From positions 1,674,001-1,738,000 of the forward strand of contig ML680098.1 in NCBI GenBank assembly GCA_007922225.1: a stretch of 64,000 nt of DNA. The letters are read 5' to 3'. This document shows, one piece after another, positions 1 through 10,433 of the stretch. How positions within the stretch are numbered: the first letter of the stretch is position 1; every line of letters starts with the position of its first letter. The notes below the pieces were generated by a model. It did no database searches, was not told the DNA's origin, and saw only the letters and a program-made list of their open reading frames with translations. The translations under genes were made by a program, and so were the position numbers. The stretch is from Emydura subglobosa. Taxonomy: Eukaryota; Chordata; Testudines; Chelidae.

Positions 1-3000
1 GCACATTATTGGGGGGGCAGACAATTATTTAATGATAGTATATATTATGCTTCAAAAAGTTAAAGCTTTTTAACTGTTAAAACAAAAACTGTCATTATAT
101 GTCAAAATTTTTGCCTTGAATTATACTCTAATAAATTCTCACACAGCATATTTCTTATTGTGCTTACCTGTAAATTTCAGTTTTTGTCAATGGAAATACT
201 TTTTGTTGGTTTTTCTATGGATGGGAAATTGCCGTTTATTGACATTCATCAACAAAAATGTAATCCTTCCAAGTGTAGTTAATGTGATGGAGTATTGACT
301 AATATGAAAAAAATTTAAGTAAGATACGTAAGCACAAATTAGCACAACAATTCGTGCCTTCATACAGCAAGGACATTTTGTAACACTCATCTCAAATCTA
401 TCAATATACCCAATTCTGCTGTGAGTATGCAGGAGAGTGAAACTATTATTGTGTGAAAAGATCCAGATACACACTAAGCAAGTAAAATGTGGTGCATGAC
501 TGCCAAATAGGTAAACTGAGAAATGTCCTACTGATTCAGGTTCCAAAACTGCTGATCCATCTATTACACACTTACTGTAATCATGAATCTTGTAGTGTGC
601 CTGGCAGCAGTGCTTGCAGCAGATGCCTCAGGGTACTATTCTAACTTACTGTAGAGCTTTTTTGTCAGCTCATGATGGCAGTTCCTTCTAGACTAAGTAG
701 CATCCATAGCAACCTTTGTTAACAACGTAGAAATAAAATTATATTAATATTTTAAACTAAGAACTTGGATGGAGAGGGGTGCGTGTTTATCTGTTTGGAC
801 TGAGGTCTACAAGAAGCAAATGAAAAATCAACTAATGGCCATTAATAAACATAACAGTGCTCTGGGAATGAGTTACACCATTTACACAAAGGGGCAATAT
901 AGGCCGTTGTACACTCACAGTCTTTATGCTCTATATTTTATGGGAAGGAGTGGGGTGCCAGGGAAAGCTGAACTACAGCAAGCTGTCCATTAAAGAACAG
1001 AGTAACTTACATGGGTAAGTGCTGGAGGTTGAACAGTTTTATTTAAAAGATCAAATGGGAAGATGGAGACAGGTAGAAGATCAGCTAACAGACTGGTTCA
1101 CATTATGCTGTAGAGAAGAACAAGATTGAGAGGCTGTGTACAGGCAGAATCTCACAGGAGGTGGTGCACTTGTTTACAGAGAGCTGGTTGGAAATTTTCT
1201 ATCCAAATGATTTGCATATGGAAAACTCATTTTCTGCAAAATCAAAATATTCCATTCCTCTGCAGCCCACCTCCAGGCTTCCAGACTGCCTGGCTGCAGG
1301 GCAGCCCACTGGATGGACCACTCTCTCAGGGCTCCCGAATCCTCAGCAGCTCAGAAGTCTTGGGAGCCCCAATTCCCATGTTCCCCAGCTCCCTAGCTTA
1401 GGAGACTTGGAAACATTTGGAAAAGATCAGATGAAATGTTGTTTTGGCTTTTTCTAAACAAAACTTTGGCATTCCTGTTCTGTAGGAATTTTCAACTTGT
1501 TGGTTTTGTGTTCTGGTTTGGAATGATATTTATTATTATTATTATTTTGGAATTTCCCATGTTATGAGAATCCCAGTTTCTGTCCAGGTCTCAAGGTAAA
1601 GCATCTCTCATGAAGCTGGGTATAATGACGCAAAACTATCAACTGCATATTTACTGCAATGATTGAAAGGAAAGTATCTAGAAGGCATCATCACTATCAA
1701 GATAGCAAAATTAGGCAAGTCCCCAAAACACTGAATACCTTCTAAAAAGTGTAGAAAGAGCTAAATCCTGTTTTTCTGAAGATTTCCTTTTCAAAGAGAA
1801 GGAGGGGGGCGGGTTGTTCTTTAGATGGGACATTTTGCATCAAGTTCTCATCAGACATGAATGTTCATTCACATGCAACAATCTTACAAGAAGAGGCTTA
1901 CAACAGGAAAATTTGACAATTTTAAACTATAACCATGAAGTAAACAAAACAAACAAAAAAAAGTCTTTACAGCTGAAGCAGAAAGTTGCAGAAAGTTGAT
2001 GGTGTATATCCCCTCAAGGTCAATAGTTCAAATGTGGCCTAACTCAGCAGTGACCAAATGCTGTTACCCTCTGTTTGTTCAATGGCCTATGTGAGATGAG
2101 TTGGGTTTATGGCCTCTGTCCTGTTTTTACTGAGCCGGTGTCCATGTCACAGAAACCACCGTCACAAGAGACCTTAATTGGGAGTTGCAGCAGAGAGGTC
2201 AGGGACCCCATGGGTGTAAAGGTTGACTGCACAGATTAAGGATGCAGGCCTTTTAGATCAGGGTTAAGGTACTTGGGTTCTTGTTGTCTGGATAAAGAGC
2301 ATTTCAGTCTCCAGAGCTTACAGCCACATGCCTATCACAAGAACGGAAATCATTTACAAATGGAAACAATGAATAAAGAAAGTTTATCATTTAATTTAAA
2401 TTTAGCCATTTCCTTTATAATTACCTGGGGGAGGGGGTATGTGGGTGTTTAGGCCCATTTTATGTCTTACAAAATGGTATTATTAAATATCAGTATGATG
2501 CCTCAGAGTTCATCCAGCTTGAAGGGCAGAGGAATGATTCTATGGACATGGAAACATGCTCAGAGCCATACCACAACCACTACAAACCAGTAGTAGGCAC
2601 TGAAAGTCATATACTGCTTATTGAAGTTTCACTTAACACTGATACAAAGCTACATTTAAGACTAGGGGAGCTGTATTCCCTTCGGAAAGAAAGAAACTTC
2701 TACTCTAATTATATTTTCTCTCTTTCAGTACTTGAAGCCTGTAATTCACTTCCTGGAAAATGACAGCCTTTCAAAGATTTGCATGGTCTTTGGCGTGGCA
2801 GCAGATGGATGAGTGCATCTGCTGGAAGAAAGAGGAGTCAGAAGAGGTCATCACAAACAATATAAAATTATTTTAGACAACAGGATTTAATCTCCCATTA
2901 ACTTCTGCATTCCAAGGCAGGCTGTGGAGAAACAGCAATGGATAGTTCAGATAATTTAGAGTTGATTCTAAGAAAGAATGGGTCAGTGTAAGGATGCACA

Positions 3001-3265
3001 TAAATCAACTTTTTAATGTCCTGTCCACATGATCAGTGAGTACCAACCATGGTGTAAGTGTATCTTATCCACAAAGCAGCCTTGGAAGCCAGGTCACTTC
3101 CCTTCAGCCTTTGATCCACTTGCTGTGCAATTCTTCCTTATCTCACTGAATGAGAAACTCCTTTTCCAGTGACTGACCTTCACCTACTATGGCACCATCT
3201 GTCCAGCATCACCCTAGTTAATTAAGGTTTCTTAACTGCCAGGAATGTAGTGTAGTTTCCTGGAC
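1..3265. other. AT-rich DNA without a recognised gene
   Basis: Nothing here reads as a gene. The open frames are short, overlap on both strands and show no family motif. A polypyrimidine stretch followed by 'ag' near 2725-2730 resembles a splice acceptor, but the following frame is short and unrecognised. The part from about 1985 to 2290 has the patchy look of an old interspersed repeat that I cannot name. Confidence 0.5.
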
Positions 3266-3267
3266 AG

Positions 3268-3475
3268 GACTTGGTACTGGAAGTCAGGAGACCTGAGTCT
3301 TGTTCCCAAGCCTGCCACTTACCTGCAAATCACTTCTCCTCACACCCTTGTCTAGACAGACTGTAAGCTCTTTGGGCATGGGACTGTCTCTTATTAGACC
3401 TTTGACCAGTACTTAGCATACTGAGGCCCTGATCTTAATTGAGGCCTCATAATATAATATGAATAATAATGTTAC
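3268..3475 (+). repeat. MIR-like tRNA-derived SINE, sense strand
   Basis: The copy reads in the tRNA-head-first direction: 'gtcaggagacctgagtc' is followed by a 'gcctgccacttacctgc' core, then the 'ctgtaagctctttgggca' segment and an AT-rich 'aataataat' tail. The same tail family recurs several times in the window. The promoter boxes are decayed. The family could alternatively be filed with L3/CR1 3' ends, because tails of this type are shared. Confidence 0.6.
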
Positions 3476-3511
3476 TTGGATATCACCTCTCCTTTGTTAG
3501 ATCATAGCATA

Positions 3512-3736
3512 ACCTAAAGCAAGGGTTCTCAAACTTTTTTTGCTGGGACCCTCTTTGAAAATATTTCAGGCTGTGATAACCTCCCGGCCGCCCCCCCGGC
3601 CAAAGTGACGACCTCCCCCCATGCCAGGCCACCTTTACTGGCATGCACAAGGGCTGGCAGCTCACGAGCCCCCCGTAATAACCTGATTACCCCCAGAGTG
3701 GTTGCAACTCCCAGTCTGAGCACCCCTGACCTAAAT
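3512..3736. mobile_element. hAT-like MITE with 8-bp target duplication
   Basis: The element spans 3520-3728 (209 bp). Its ends are inverted: 'caagggttctcaaact' on the left pairs with 'agtctgagcacccctg' on the right, 13 of 16 positions. It is flanked by 'acctaaag' (3512-3519) and 'acctaaat' (3729-3736), a near-perfect 8-bp target duplication, as expected of hAT transposons. The interior is C-rich and non-coding, so the copy could only have moved with a transposase supplied from elsewhere. Confidence 0.8.
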
Positions 3737-3867
3737 CAATGTCTATAACTCATTGAAATGACTAGGGTAAAGAAAATTGGGAAAATCCCTGCATCTTTAG
3801 CAACAAGCTCAATGCTCCCAACAGCCAAGCGAGGGGACATCCATAATAAGATAATACTTATCTTACA

Positions 3868-4150
3868 CTGAGACCTGGTCTACACTACTGCCGGCTGTCA
3901 ATACGCAAGCTACATTATGTACATTATGTAGCTTGCGTATCTACCGTCAATGTACTTACATTGACGTACCGCGGTGTCTTCATGGCACTGCGTCAACAGG
4001 AGACCCCCTCCCGTCAATGCAGCCTCACTACTTTTGGGAAGGTGGATTACCGGCGTTGACCGGAGAGGCCATCTGGGATCAACTGAACAGGTTTACACTA
4101 CCCACTCAATCGATCCCACTGTGGAGTCTGCAGTTTAGACAAACCGAGAG
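3868..4150. mobile_element. 'gtctacac' MITE, copy 1
   Basis: The stretch begins with 'ggtctacactac' and carries the 'aggtggattacc' block and GC-rich, CpG-containing interior typical of a sauropsid MITE family seen again at about 25.35, 37.91 and 62.57 kb. It contains two hairpins: 3901-3940, with 19-bp arms and one mismatch around 'gtac', and 3946-3965, built on 'gtcaatgta'/'tacattgac'. The right end is not sharply defined. It is probably a Harbinger-like non-autonomous element, by inference from copy 3. Confidence 0.55.
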
Positions 4151-4159
4151 ATAACCAGC

Positions 4160-5635
4160 CCCACGAAGATTGCCAGCTCTCATTCTGTGCTGAACCCAGC
4201 ATGCATTATGATGGCGATAAATGCATCAAACAGGGGAGTCTCTCTGAGTAATGTGTCAGCCTAGAAGTGGTCTTTAGAAAACAAAAACAAAACCAAGAGC
4301 ACACCATTTCAAATCTGGGCAACACAGCATAACAGTGAACACACATGAACACCTTGTAATCATGTTTCAGCAGGGGACTGTGGCGGCTAAAATTATCATC
4401 AGTGCTGTGAACACTGGAACATTACACTGAAGATGGAGATCGTAAACCAAGTGAGACCAGCTGTCACAGAACCTAGGAAAAGAAAAGCTATTTTATGGTA
4501 GCATGTTGAATTACCTCACTTAGCTTGGCTATCGGGAGGTTATTCAACATGTACTGCAAAAGATATGGGTGCTTTCAGAATTCAATTTCCAGGCCACCTA
4601 TAGAAATAAAAGAGAGACACTTCTAACCTTTAAAATTGCTCCCAGTAACCTCTCTCTTTTCACAATGCTGATTACTCATTACCCAAAGTTATGATTTTCT
4701 GTCCTCTAGTAACACTACCATATGGCCCCTTGCTAAAGCACCAGGAAAAAACAGTATTAAGAGTTATGTTTAAATGTTCATCTATTCAAACATCTTTGCC
4801 ATTTTAGTAAAGCAAACGAAAAGAAAAACTGCACACCAAACTAAGGTCCCACATAGAAAAGTGCACCATCTACTGAATATAATTCAGATATAGAACTATT
4901 ATCACACCTGTAAAGACACAGAAAACTAATGCAGGTAAAACTATAAAGTTGTTTTGCTGTAGTCTGCTTTTGTATTCACATAGACTTACGTTCATTAAGG
5001 AACTTATTGCTGTGGTGCCAAAACAAGCAGAACATGTGAATTGCTGAAGACACTAGAGTCAATTCTTGAGCGTTAGCTAACTGGTCACTTGTATATAGGC
5101 AAGGTGGGAGATTTCTGATAAACTAGGTCCAATCTACACTACACATCGACTGTGTCTGCAGCTTGTAGTATATTTTAGACTAAACTGTGTCCTCCAAACT
5201 GTGCTAAAGTCTTCTAGTCTTAGAGACCACCCACTTGACCAAAGCACATTACATTTGCCTACCTCCACCAGCAAAATGCCTCATGTGATGAACTACGAGA
5301 TAACTGCATTATTCTTATGAATATAATGGGTGACTCCGTTTTCCTGTTCGATTTGGCATCACTCGTTGCCTGCCCAAATGCATAGAGTTGAATCAAAGGA
5401 GGCTATAAAGGGGTTGTAAGAATCGAGCAGGAATGGTAAAACAATTAAATAGATAAGACAGTCTCAGGTACATACCTTCAAAGCAGCTAATGGGGCCATC
5501 ACAAAGGCTGAGACCCTGAAGATCAAAGGATCTTGACCAGATAAAAGATAGCCCTGGCAGAAAAGAAAGAGGGGTGGGGAGTGGTTGGTATTCCATGAGG
5601 CTGACACACAACTGGGTCTGAGGCAGGAGTTGCAG
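4160..5635. other. AT-rich DNA without a recognised gene
   Basis: I see no gene, RNA or clear repeat. A stretch near 5125-5160 ('caatctacactacacatc') weakly resembles the start of a 'gtctacac' MITE but lacks a matching right end. Confidence 0.45.
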
Positions 5636-5835
5636 GCTCTCTTAGCAGGGTCTAAGCCTTTAGGCCAAGAGAAGCTAAAGGCTAGGTAAGATCCATGAGG
5701 TTAGGCCTCTTCTTGTGTTATTTCTAACCCGTGTCTCTCAGTGCTGTATTCCTACTGGTAACATTAAACAATACTGTCTGAGAAGGCTATGTGGTCCCTA
5801 CTTATTTTGCACTAGGCTAAAGAGAAATTCCCAGT
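5636..5835. repeat. Possible unnamed interspersed repeat
   Basis: Blocks such as 'ggttaggcctcttcttgtg' and 'ggctatgtggtccctac' look like a repeat that I associate with turtle genomes, but I cannot name the family or fix the ends. It abuts the RTE-type LINE remnant. Confidence 0.3.
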
Positions 5836-5849
5836 ACGGTTCAAACACT

Positions 5850-8140
5850 AGTCAGACCTGCTGAAGTAGCCTTGGTTGGTACTTATTTAGACTTAGAATG
5901 TAACATCTCCTGTGCCTAGTGGCAGAAGGCCATTTTCCCCATAGCTGTCCGTCCACAGCAAGATGTTTGACTCCATTGTAAGATGTCTTAATGACAGCAG
6001 CATCCTTTTCGACTGTCCTGTGATAACGCCTTCTTTGTCCTCCATGCCTTCTCTTCCCTCCAGGTGGAATCCAATCTAAGATGTACCTTGTGGTTCTACC
6101 ACAGGGTAGCCTGATGACACGGCCACACCACCATACCCATGCCTGTCTAATTACTGAATCCACCGTTTGCTTACCTATGCAGGGCAGCACTTCCATGTTA
6201 GTTACATAATCTCTCCAATACGTTCCCAAGATTCTTAAAACACTGGTGGAATGCATTCAGCTTCTTGTTGTGTACTTCCACCATCTGCCACATTTCTGAG
6301 GCATACAATAGTATTGGAAGGCGAATAACATTGTACAATCTCATTTTAGCGTGTGGATGTATCTTCTTACTTTTCCAGATGTTTGACAAACGGGAAAACG
6401 ATCCACTCGCTGGCTTTAGCGATTCCTGACTTTACTTATTTAGTGAGTTGGCCATTAGCAGATATTGTACCTCCCAGATGGACAAAGCCATCAACTCTTT
6501 CGTACTCTTCTCCATTATTTACACATCCAGCGATGTAAACAGCATTTTCTCCTACCTCCATGGTTTTGGTCTTCTGCATACTAATTAAAAGTCTCACTTT
6601 AGCAGCTTCTGCTGTTATGCTCAAAAATTATTTTCATTCCATCCAACTTGGTACCCGGTATAACTAGATCATCTGCAAAATCTAAGTCTTGCTGCTTATC
6701 TCTTGCCCAAACACCAATGTCCTTGACAGTAGCCATCACTCTTGTCATCACAAAGTCTATGACAATACCGAAGAGAAGTGGGGATAGCATGCAACCTTGC
6801 CTTCTGCCATTAACTATCTTAAACCATTCTGTGTCTCCTCTTTCTGTCCTGATATAACTCACAGACTCATCACATGAAGATTTTATTAAATTAACAATCT
6901 TTGCTAGAATTCCATAGTGTTTCAGGATCTTCCAAGGTGCTTCTCTGTGGACAGTATCATCTGCTTTCGTAAAATCAAGAAACACCATCTTCTGCTGGTA
7001 TTCTAAGTCCTTCTCAATAAATCGTCTCAAGATTAAAATCTGGTCTCAACATGACCTACCAAATCAAAATCCAACCTGTTCTTCTCTGAGTTTCAGAGTA
7101 CTATCAACAGTAGTTTTCATCTTATTTAAAATGATAATGCAAAACACTTTTCCATGAAAAGATAAGAATGTCACCTGTTTCCAGTTATCACAAATAAGCT
7201 GGTCCCCTTCTTTTAAGAAATTTTGCAGCTAACTCCTCTTTTATAATCTTTAGGATAGATCTCCTTCTCCCAAAACAGTCTATACATCCTGCACATGTAA
7301 TTCACCATCACTTCCTCTCTGACTTTTAACATTTTACCGTCTTCTTTCCACAGCCTGGTGCTTTACCATTCTTCATTTGGTTTATGGCCTCAGTTACTTC
7401 CTCAAAGGTGATTACTCCAAGTGATAAAAGTAAATCCGCTATTTCTTCATGTCTCTCAATGTGTTAATGGTTCTGGCTGATCGAGCACAACCTGGAAATA
7501 TGCCATCCAGTGTGCTCTGTCCTTCCTCGGTGTACCACATCAAACCTTCACAGTGCCACAGTGGATCGAGAACTGTGCTGTCTGTAGTTTAGAAACTAGA
7601 AAAACCTTTTTAGAATCCACTCTTTTGTACACCTCCTCAGCTTCCCTTGTTTTATTTTCCATCCATTCTCTCTCTTATCTCTTCTGACTGATCTTTTAAT
7701 TTCCATGGTATTGTCTGCAATATTCTTGTTGCAGAACATTTCTTTCTCTATCTTGTTCTTATTGAATTCCCTACTTTAATTTTTTCTTTTCTTCACCAAG
7801 CCTTCATGTGTTTGGTTGGAGACATTCGTCTTTCTTACATCTTTTCAGTCCCACTGTAGTCCTAGCTGCACCCACACTTATTTCTTTGAAAAACTGCCAC
7901 TTCTCTCATGTCCTCCATTGGTATCTAACTCTTCAGATCTGTTGTTAAGTTGCAGCTTGAAATGTGCCTTCAGTGCTGGATTTACTAATTTCATAGTATC
8001 ATACATATCCTCTGCCTTGCATAATATTACTTCTTAAGTTTTATTTTGATTGTCCAAATAAGAAGATGGCAGTCACTTCCAACATCAGCACCTGTGGCGG
8101 TACGCTTGATGAGACCCTGTGAAGAGAGAGTGATGCAGCT
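5850..8140 (-). pseudogene. Decayed RTE-type LINE (endonuclease end plus reverse transcriptase)
   Basis: The minus strand, read in shifting frames, follows a non-LTR retrotransposon polyprotein. Near 8130-8040 there is an AP-endonuclease tail ('GADVGSD' type). Near 7430-7375 'EEVTEAINQMKNGKAPG' precedes the fingers. The fingers run near 7200-7030. The palm lies in a 143-codon frame at 7030-6599, with 'FLDFTKADDTVHRE' (motif A), 'RRQGCMLSPLLF' and the polymerase motif FADD at 6679-6668. Thumb and C-terminal pieces follow at 6624-6198 and 6256-5852, ending with the 'PPGGKRRHGGQRRR' motif. Known in the family: these proteins nick DNA and reverse-transcribe their own RNA at the nick. Frames are broken repeatedly, so no activity is possible. 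The RTE clade is my best guess from motif spacing; the exact family is unknown. Confidence 0.8.
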
Positions 8141-8149
8141 AACCCAGTA

Positions 8150-8744
8150 ACTGTGATTCTCCCACATGCTGCCACACATTTATGGTATTACCAAAGGGAT
8201 TACTTAGCAGGATTCCCAACTGCATGGCTCCAGGCAAGAAATAACTTTCCAAACTTACAAAACAAAGTGCCCTTGGTGTCAGGAGATGGACCCAAACCAA
8301 ACCCCATAATTATTGTGCAGATATTTGAATACCAGCCCCTGATCCAAATACAAACTTTACCTTTAAAACTGGAAGGAACCAAAATACCAGATTTGAACAT
8401 CCATCAATTATGCGGGTTCTTAATCTTTGCACCTTGCAACTGCAGCCTGTTGTGGACAGTCATTTTTATGATCACCTCTTTCAAAACGTTGGTTATGTTC
8501 CAAGAGAATAGAGGGGAAACATGCCATTAACCATGATAGGTAGCTAAGCAGCATGAACGTGGAAATATCTGCTTTGCACATAGGGGTTCTTGAGTAAGGT
8601 ACCAGAAATTTGTCAAACCCATTCAAATTCCATGCAGAATATATATCTTAGAACACATAGTGGTTTCAAAAGACACATTCATGTAAAGTTTCACTTTTGT
8701 TCATCCATGTTGGCGACTTTCAAAAACAAAAACAGCTGTCATTC
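8150..8744. other. Unassigned DNA between two LINE fragments
   Basis: A 125-codon frame at 8153-8530 has no recognisable motif and is shadowed by a frame on the other strand. I see no gene here. Confidence 0.4.
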
Positions 8745-9505
8745 CAAATCAGACCAGAGGTCCATTTAGTCCTATATCATGTTTCCAGAAACGATCACTG
8801 AGGGAACAGCATCATCATGAGGTTTTATATGAACTCAATTTTTTTAAAAAATCCTACTTAATGTAACTGTACATGTCCATATTAATATAAGTGTCTAACC
8901 AGTTTCTGAATCTGGTTAAGTTCTTGGCCGAATAATCTTGCTGCAATGAGTTCTATATATTAATTATGCATTGTGTTAAAATGCATTCTTTTATCTGTTC
9001 TAAATTGTTGGTCTTTCAGTTTCATGCAATATACCCTTGTTCTTGTACTATGAGAGAGGGTAAGCAGGAGGGCCTGATTTACCTGCTTTAGATCATTCAT
9101 TATTTTGTACACCTCTATAATAGCCCAGTTTAGGTGTCTTCCTTCTTAGCTAAATTTCTTAACTATTTCCTCCCACTTTATCGCTAATCATTTTCTACTA
9201 CAACCTTTCGGTGACATGGTGACCAGAACAGGACATATTTTTTTTAATGAGGCTGTACCATTGCTTTATTTCATGCCATTATACTATTTTCAACATTCTT
9301 GTCCATTCCTTTACTCAGTTCAAAGTCACCTAAGTTCCATTTTCACTTTATCTCTTAAGTGTTTTTTTAATCCTCTGTTCTTAATTCAGAATCCAATTAC
9401 ATTAACAAAAACTCCTCTTCATAAACACTCACCTTTTTACAACATTCAAATGCTTTTTAATGGGAGACTTGAACAAACAATGGAATTTGTCTTTGTCAAC
9501 AACCT
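8745..9505 (-). mobile_element. CR1 LINE 3' fragment (old copy)
   Basis: Reading the minus strand, the sequence follows the C-terminal reverse transcriptase region and 3' tail of a sauropsid CR1. The plus strand shows the reverse complement of the typical ending ('cagaccagaggtccattta'), then blocks such as 'gtacacctctataatagcc' and 'gtgaccagaacaggacat' in the right order. It is diverged and carries indels, so it is older than the CR1 copies at 29.5 and 52 kb. The long plus-strand frame at 9216-9509 is an antisense shadow. Confidence 0.7.
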
Positions 9506-9509
9506 GTGA

Positions 9510-10374
9510 CCACAATCATACTTTCCCCCTATATAACTAGTCATTCAAATGCTGCAAGTACTAACTATATCATTATTTATGCTGGAAAACTTCTTTGAAA
9601 TCTGTGGCTGGCCACTAATTACGATTTCCCCCCTACCCTCAGATATACAGACTGTATAAAATATGGAAGGCAAACTAATTAATATTTGACAGATGGAATC
9701 TTCAAGACAAGCCTCCCAAGGTAACAATTTTCCTATTATTAGTGAGGAGCATGATCTCTCTTTCACAAAGGCACCCCCTCTCCAACTCCCCAAATGTCAT
9801 AACAAGTGGTTTATGTTTTCATGCCGACTGATTTACCTATGCAGTACCTTGTGGAGAGACTTTTTTTTAAAAACCTATCTAATATTTTTTAAATTGCTTA
9901 GAAACCTTCCAGAATGGGGTGCAGGGGCCTGTTTTAGCTCCCAAGATAACCTCCTGTCAAGAGAGGTCACTTTAGATAAATGATGATACAAGTCTGAGGT
10001 AACCGCTCTCTCCAAAGTATGAACAAGTCAAAAGCAGACCCATTTCTGAACTTAACGCCTGCTCTTTTGATCCTATTGTTGAGCTAGTAACACTTAGTGT
10101 CTGTGCTACTTTTATATAATATAGCTACTGCATTCTGTCAAACCTGAAGGGGAAGCCAGCAAGGACCCTTTCGTCACAGTCTATACTCAGATCTGGAACT
10201 CCCGAAGGAATCTTTACATCCTGCTGCCAATAGAATGTACAATCTGCCGATGTTCATTTTCCAGTGTCACAGACCCCCTCCCCCCACCTATAAATTACAC
10301 ATTTGGCTACCAACTACTACTGTAGTTATTAAATTTCCAGTGTTTATTTAAATCTCTATATCTATGAAGAAAGA

Positions 10375-10376
<2 letters not shown>
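9510..10376. other. AT-rich DNA without a recognised gene
   Basis: I see no gene or clear repeat. Open frames on opposite strands (9545-9793 and 9693-9983) overlap and have no motif. Confidence 0.45.
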
Positions 10377-10378
<2 letters not shown>

Positions 10379-10424
<46 letters not shown>

Positions 10425-10433
10425 GCACACACC
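10379..10433. repeat. Compound microsatellite (TC)n(AC)n
   Basis: An uninterrupted TC dinucleotide run of about 34 bases passes directly into an AC run with one 'gc' interruption. It is likely to vary in length between individuals. Confidence 0.97.

Noticed and set aside
187..546. 119-codon minus-strand frame
   Set aside because: No family resemblance, composition typical of AT-rich non-coding DNA, and overlapped by a plus-strand frame.
2700..2860. Possible exon after a polypyrimidine-ag acceptor
   Set aside because: The frame stops soon after (2761), no donor or partner exon is seen, and no protein family is recognised.
5105..5300. Another 'gtctacac' MITE copy
   Set aside because: Only 'caatctacactac' resembles the family start; no matching right end or internal blocks.
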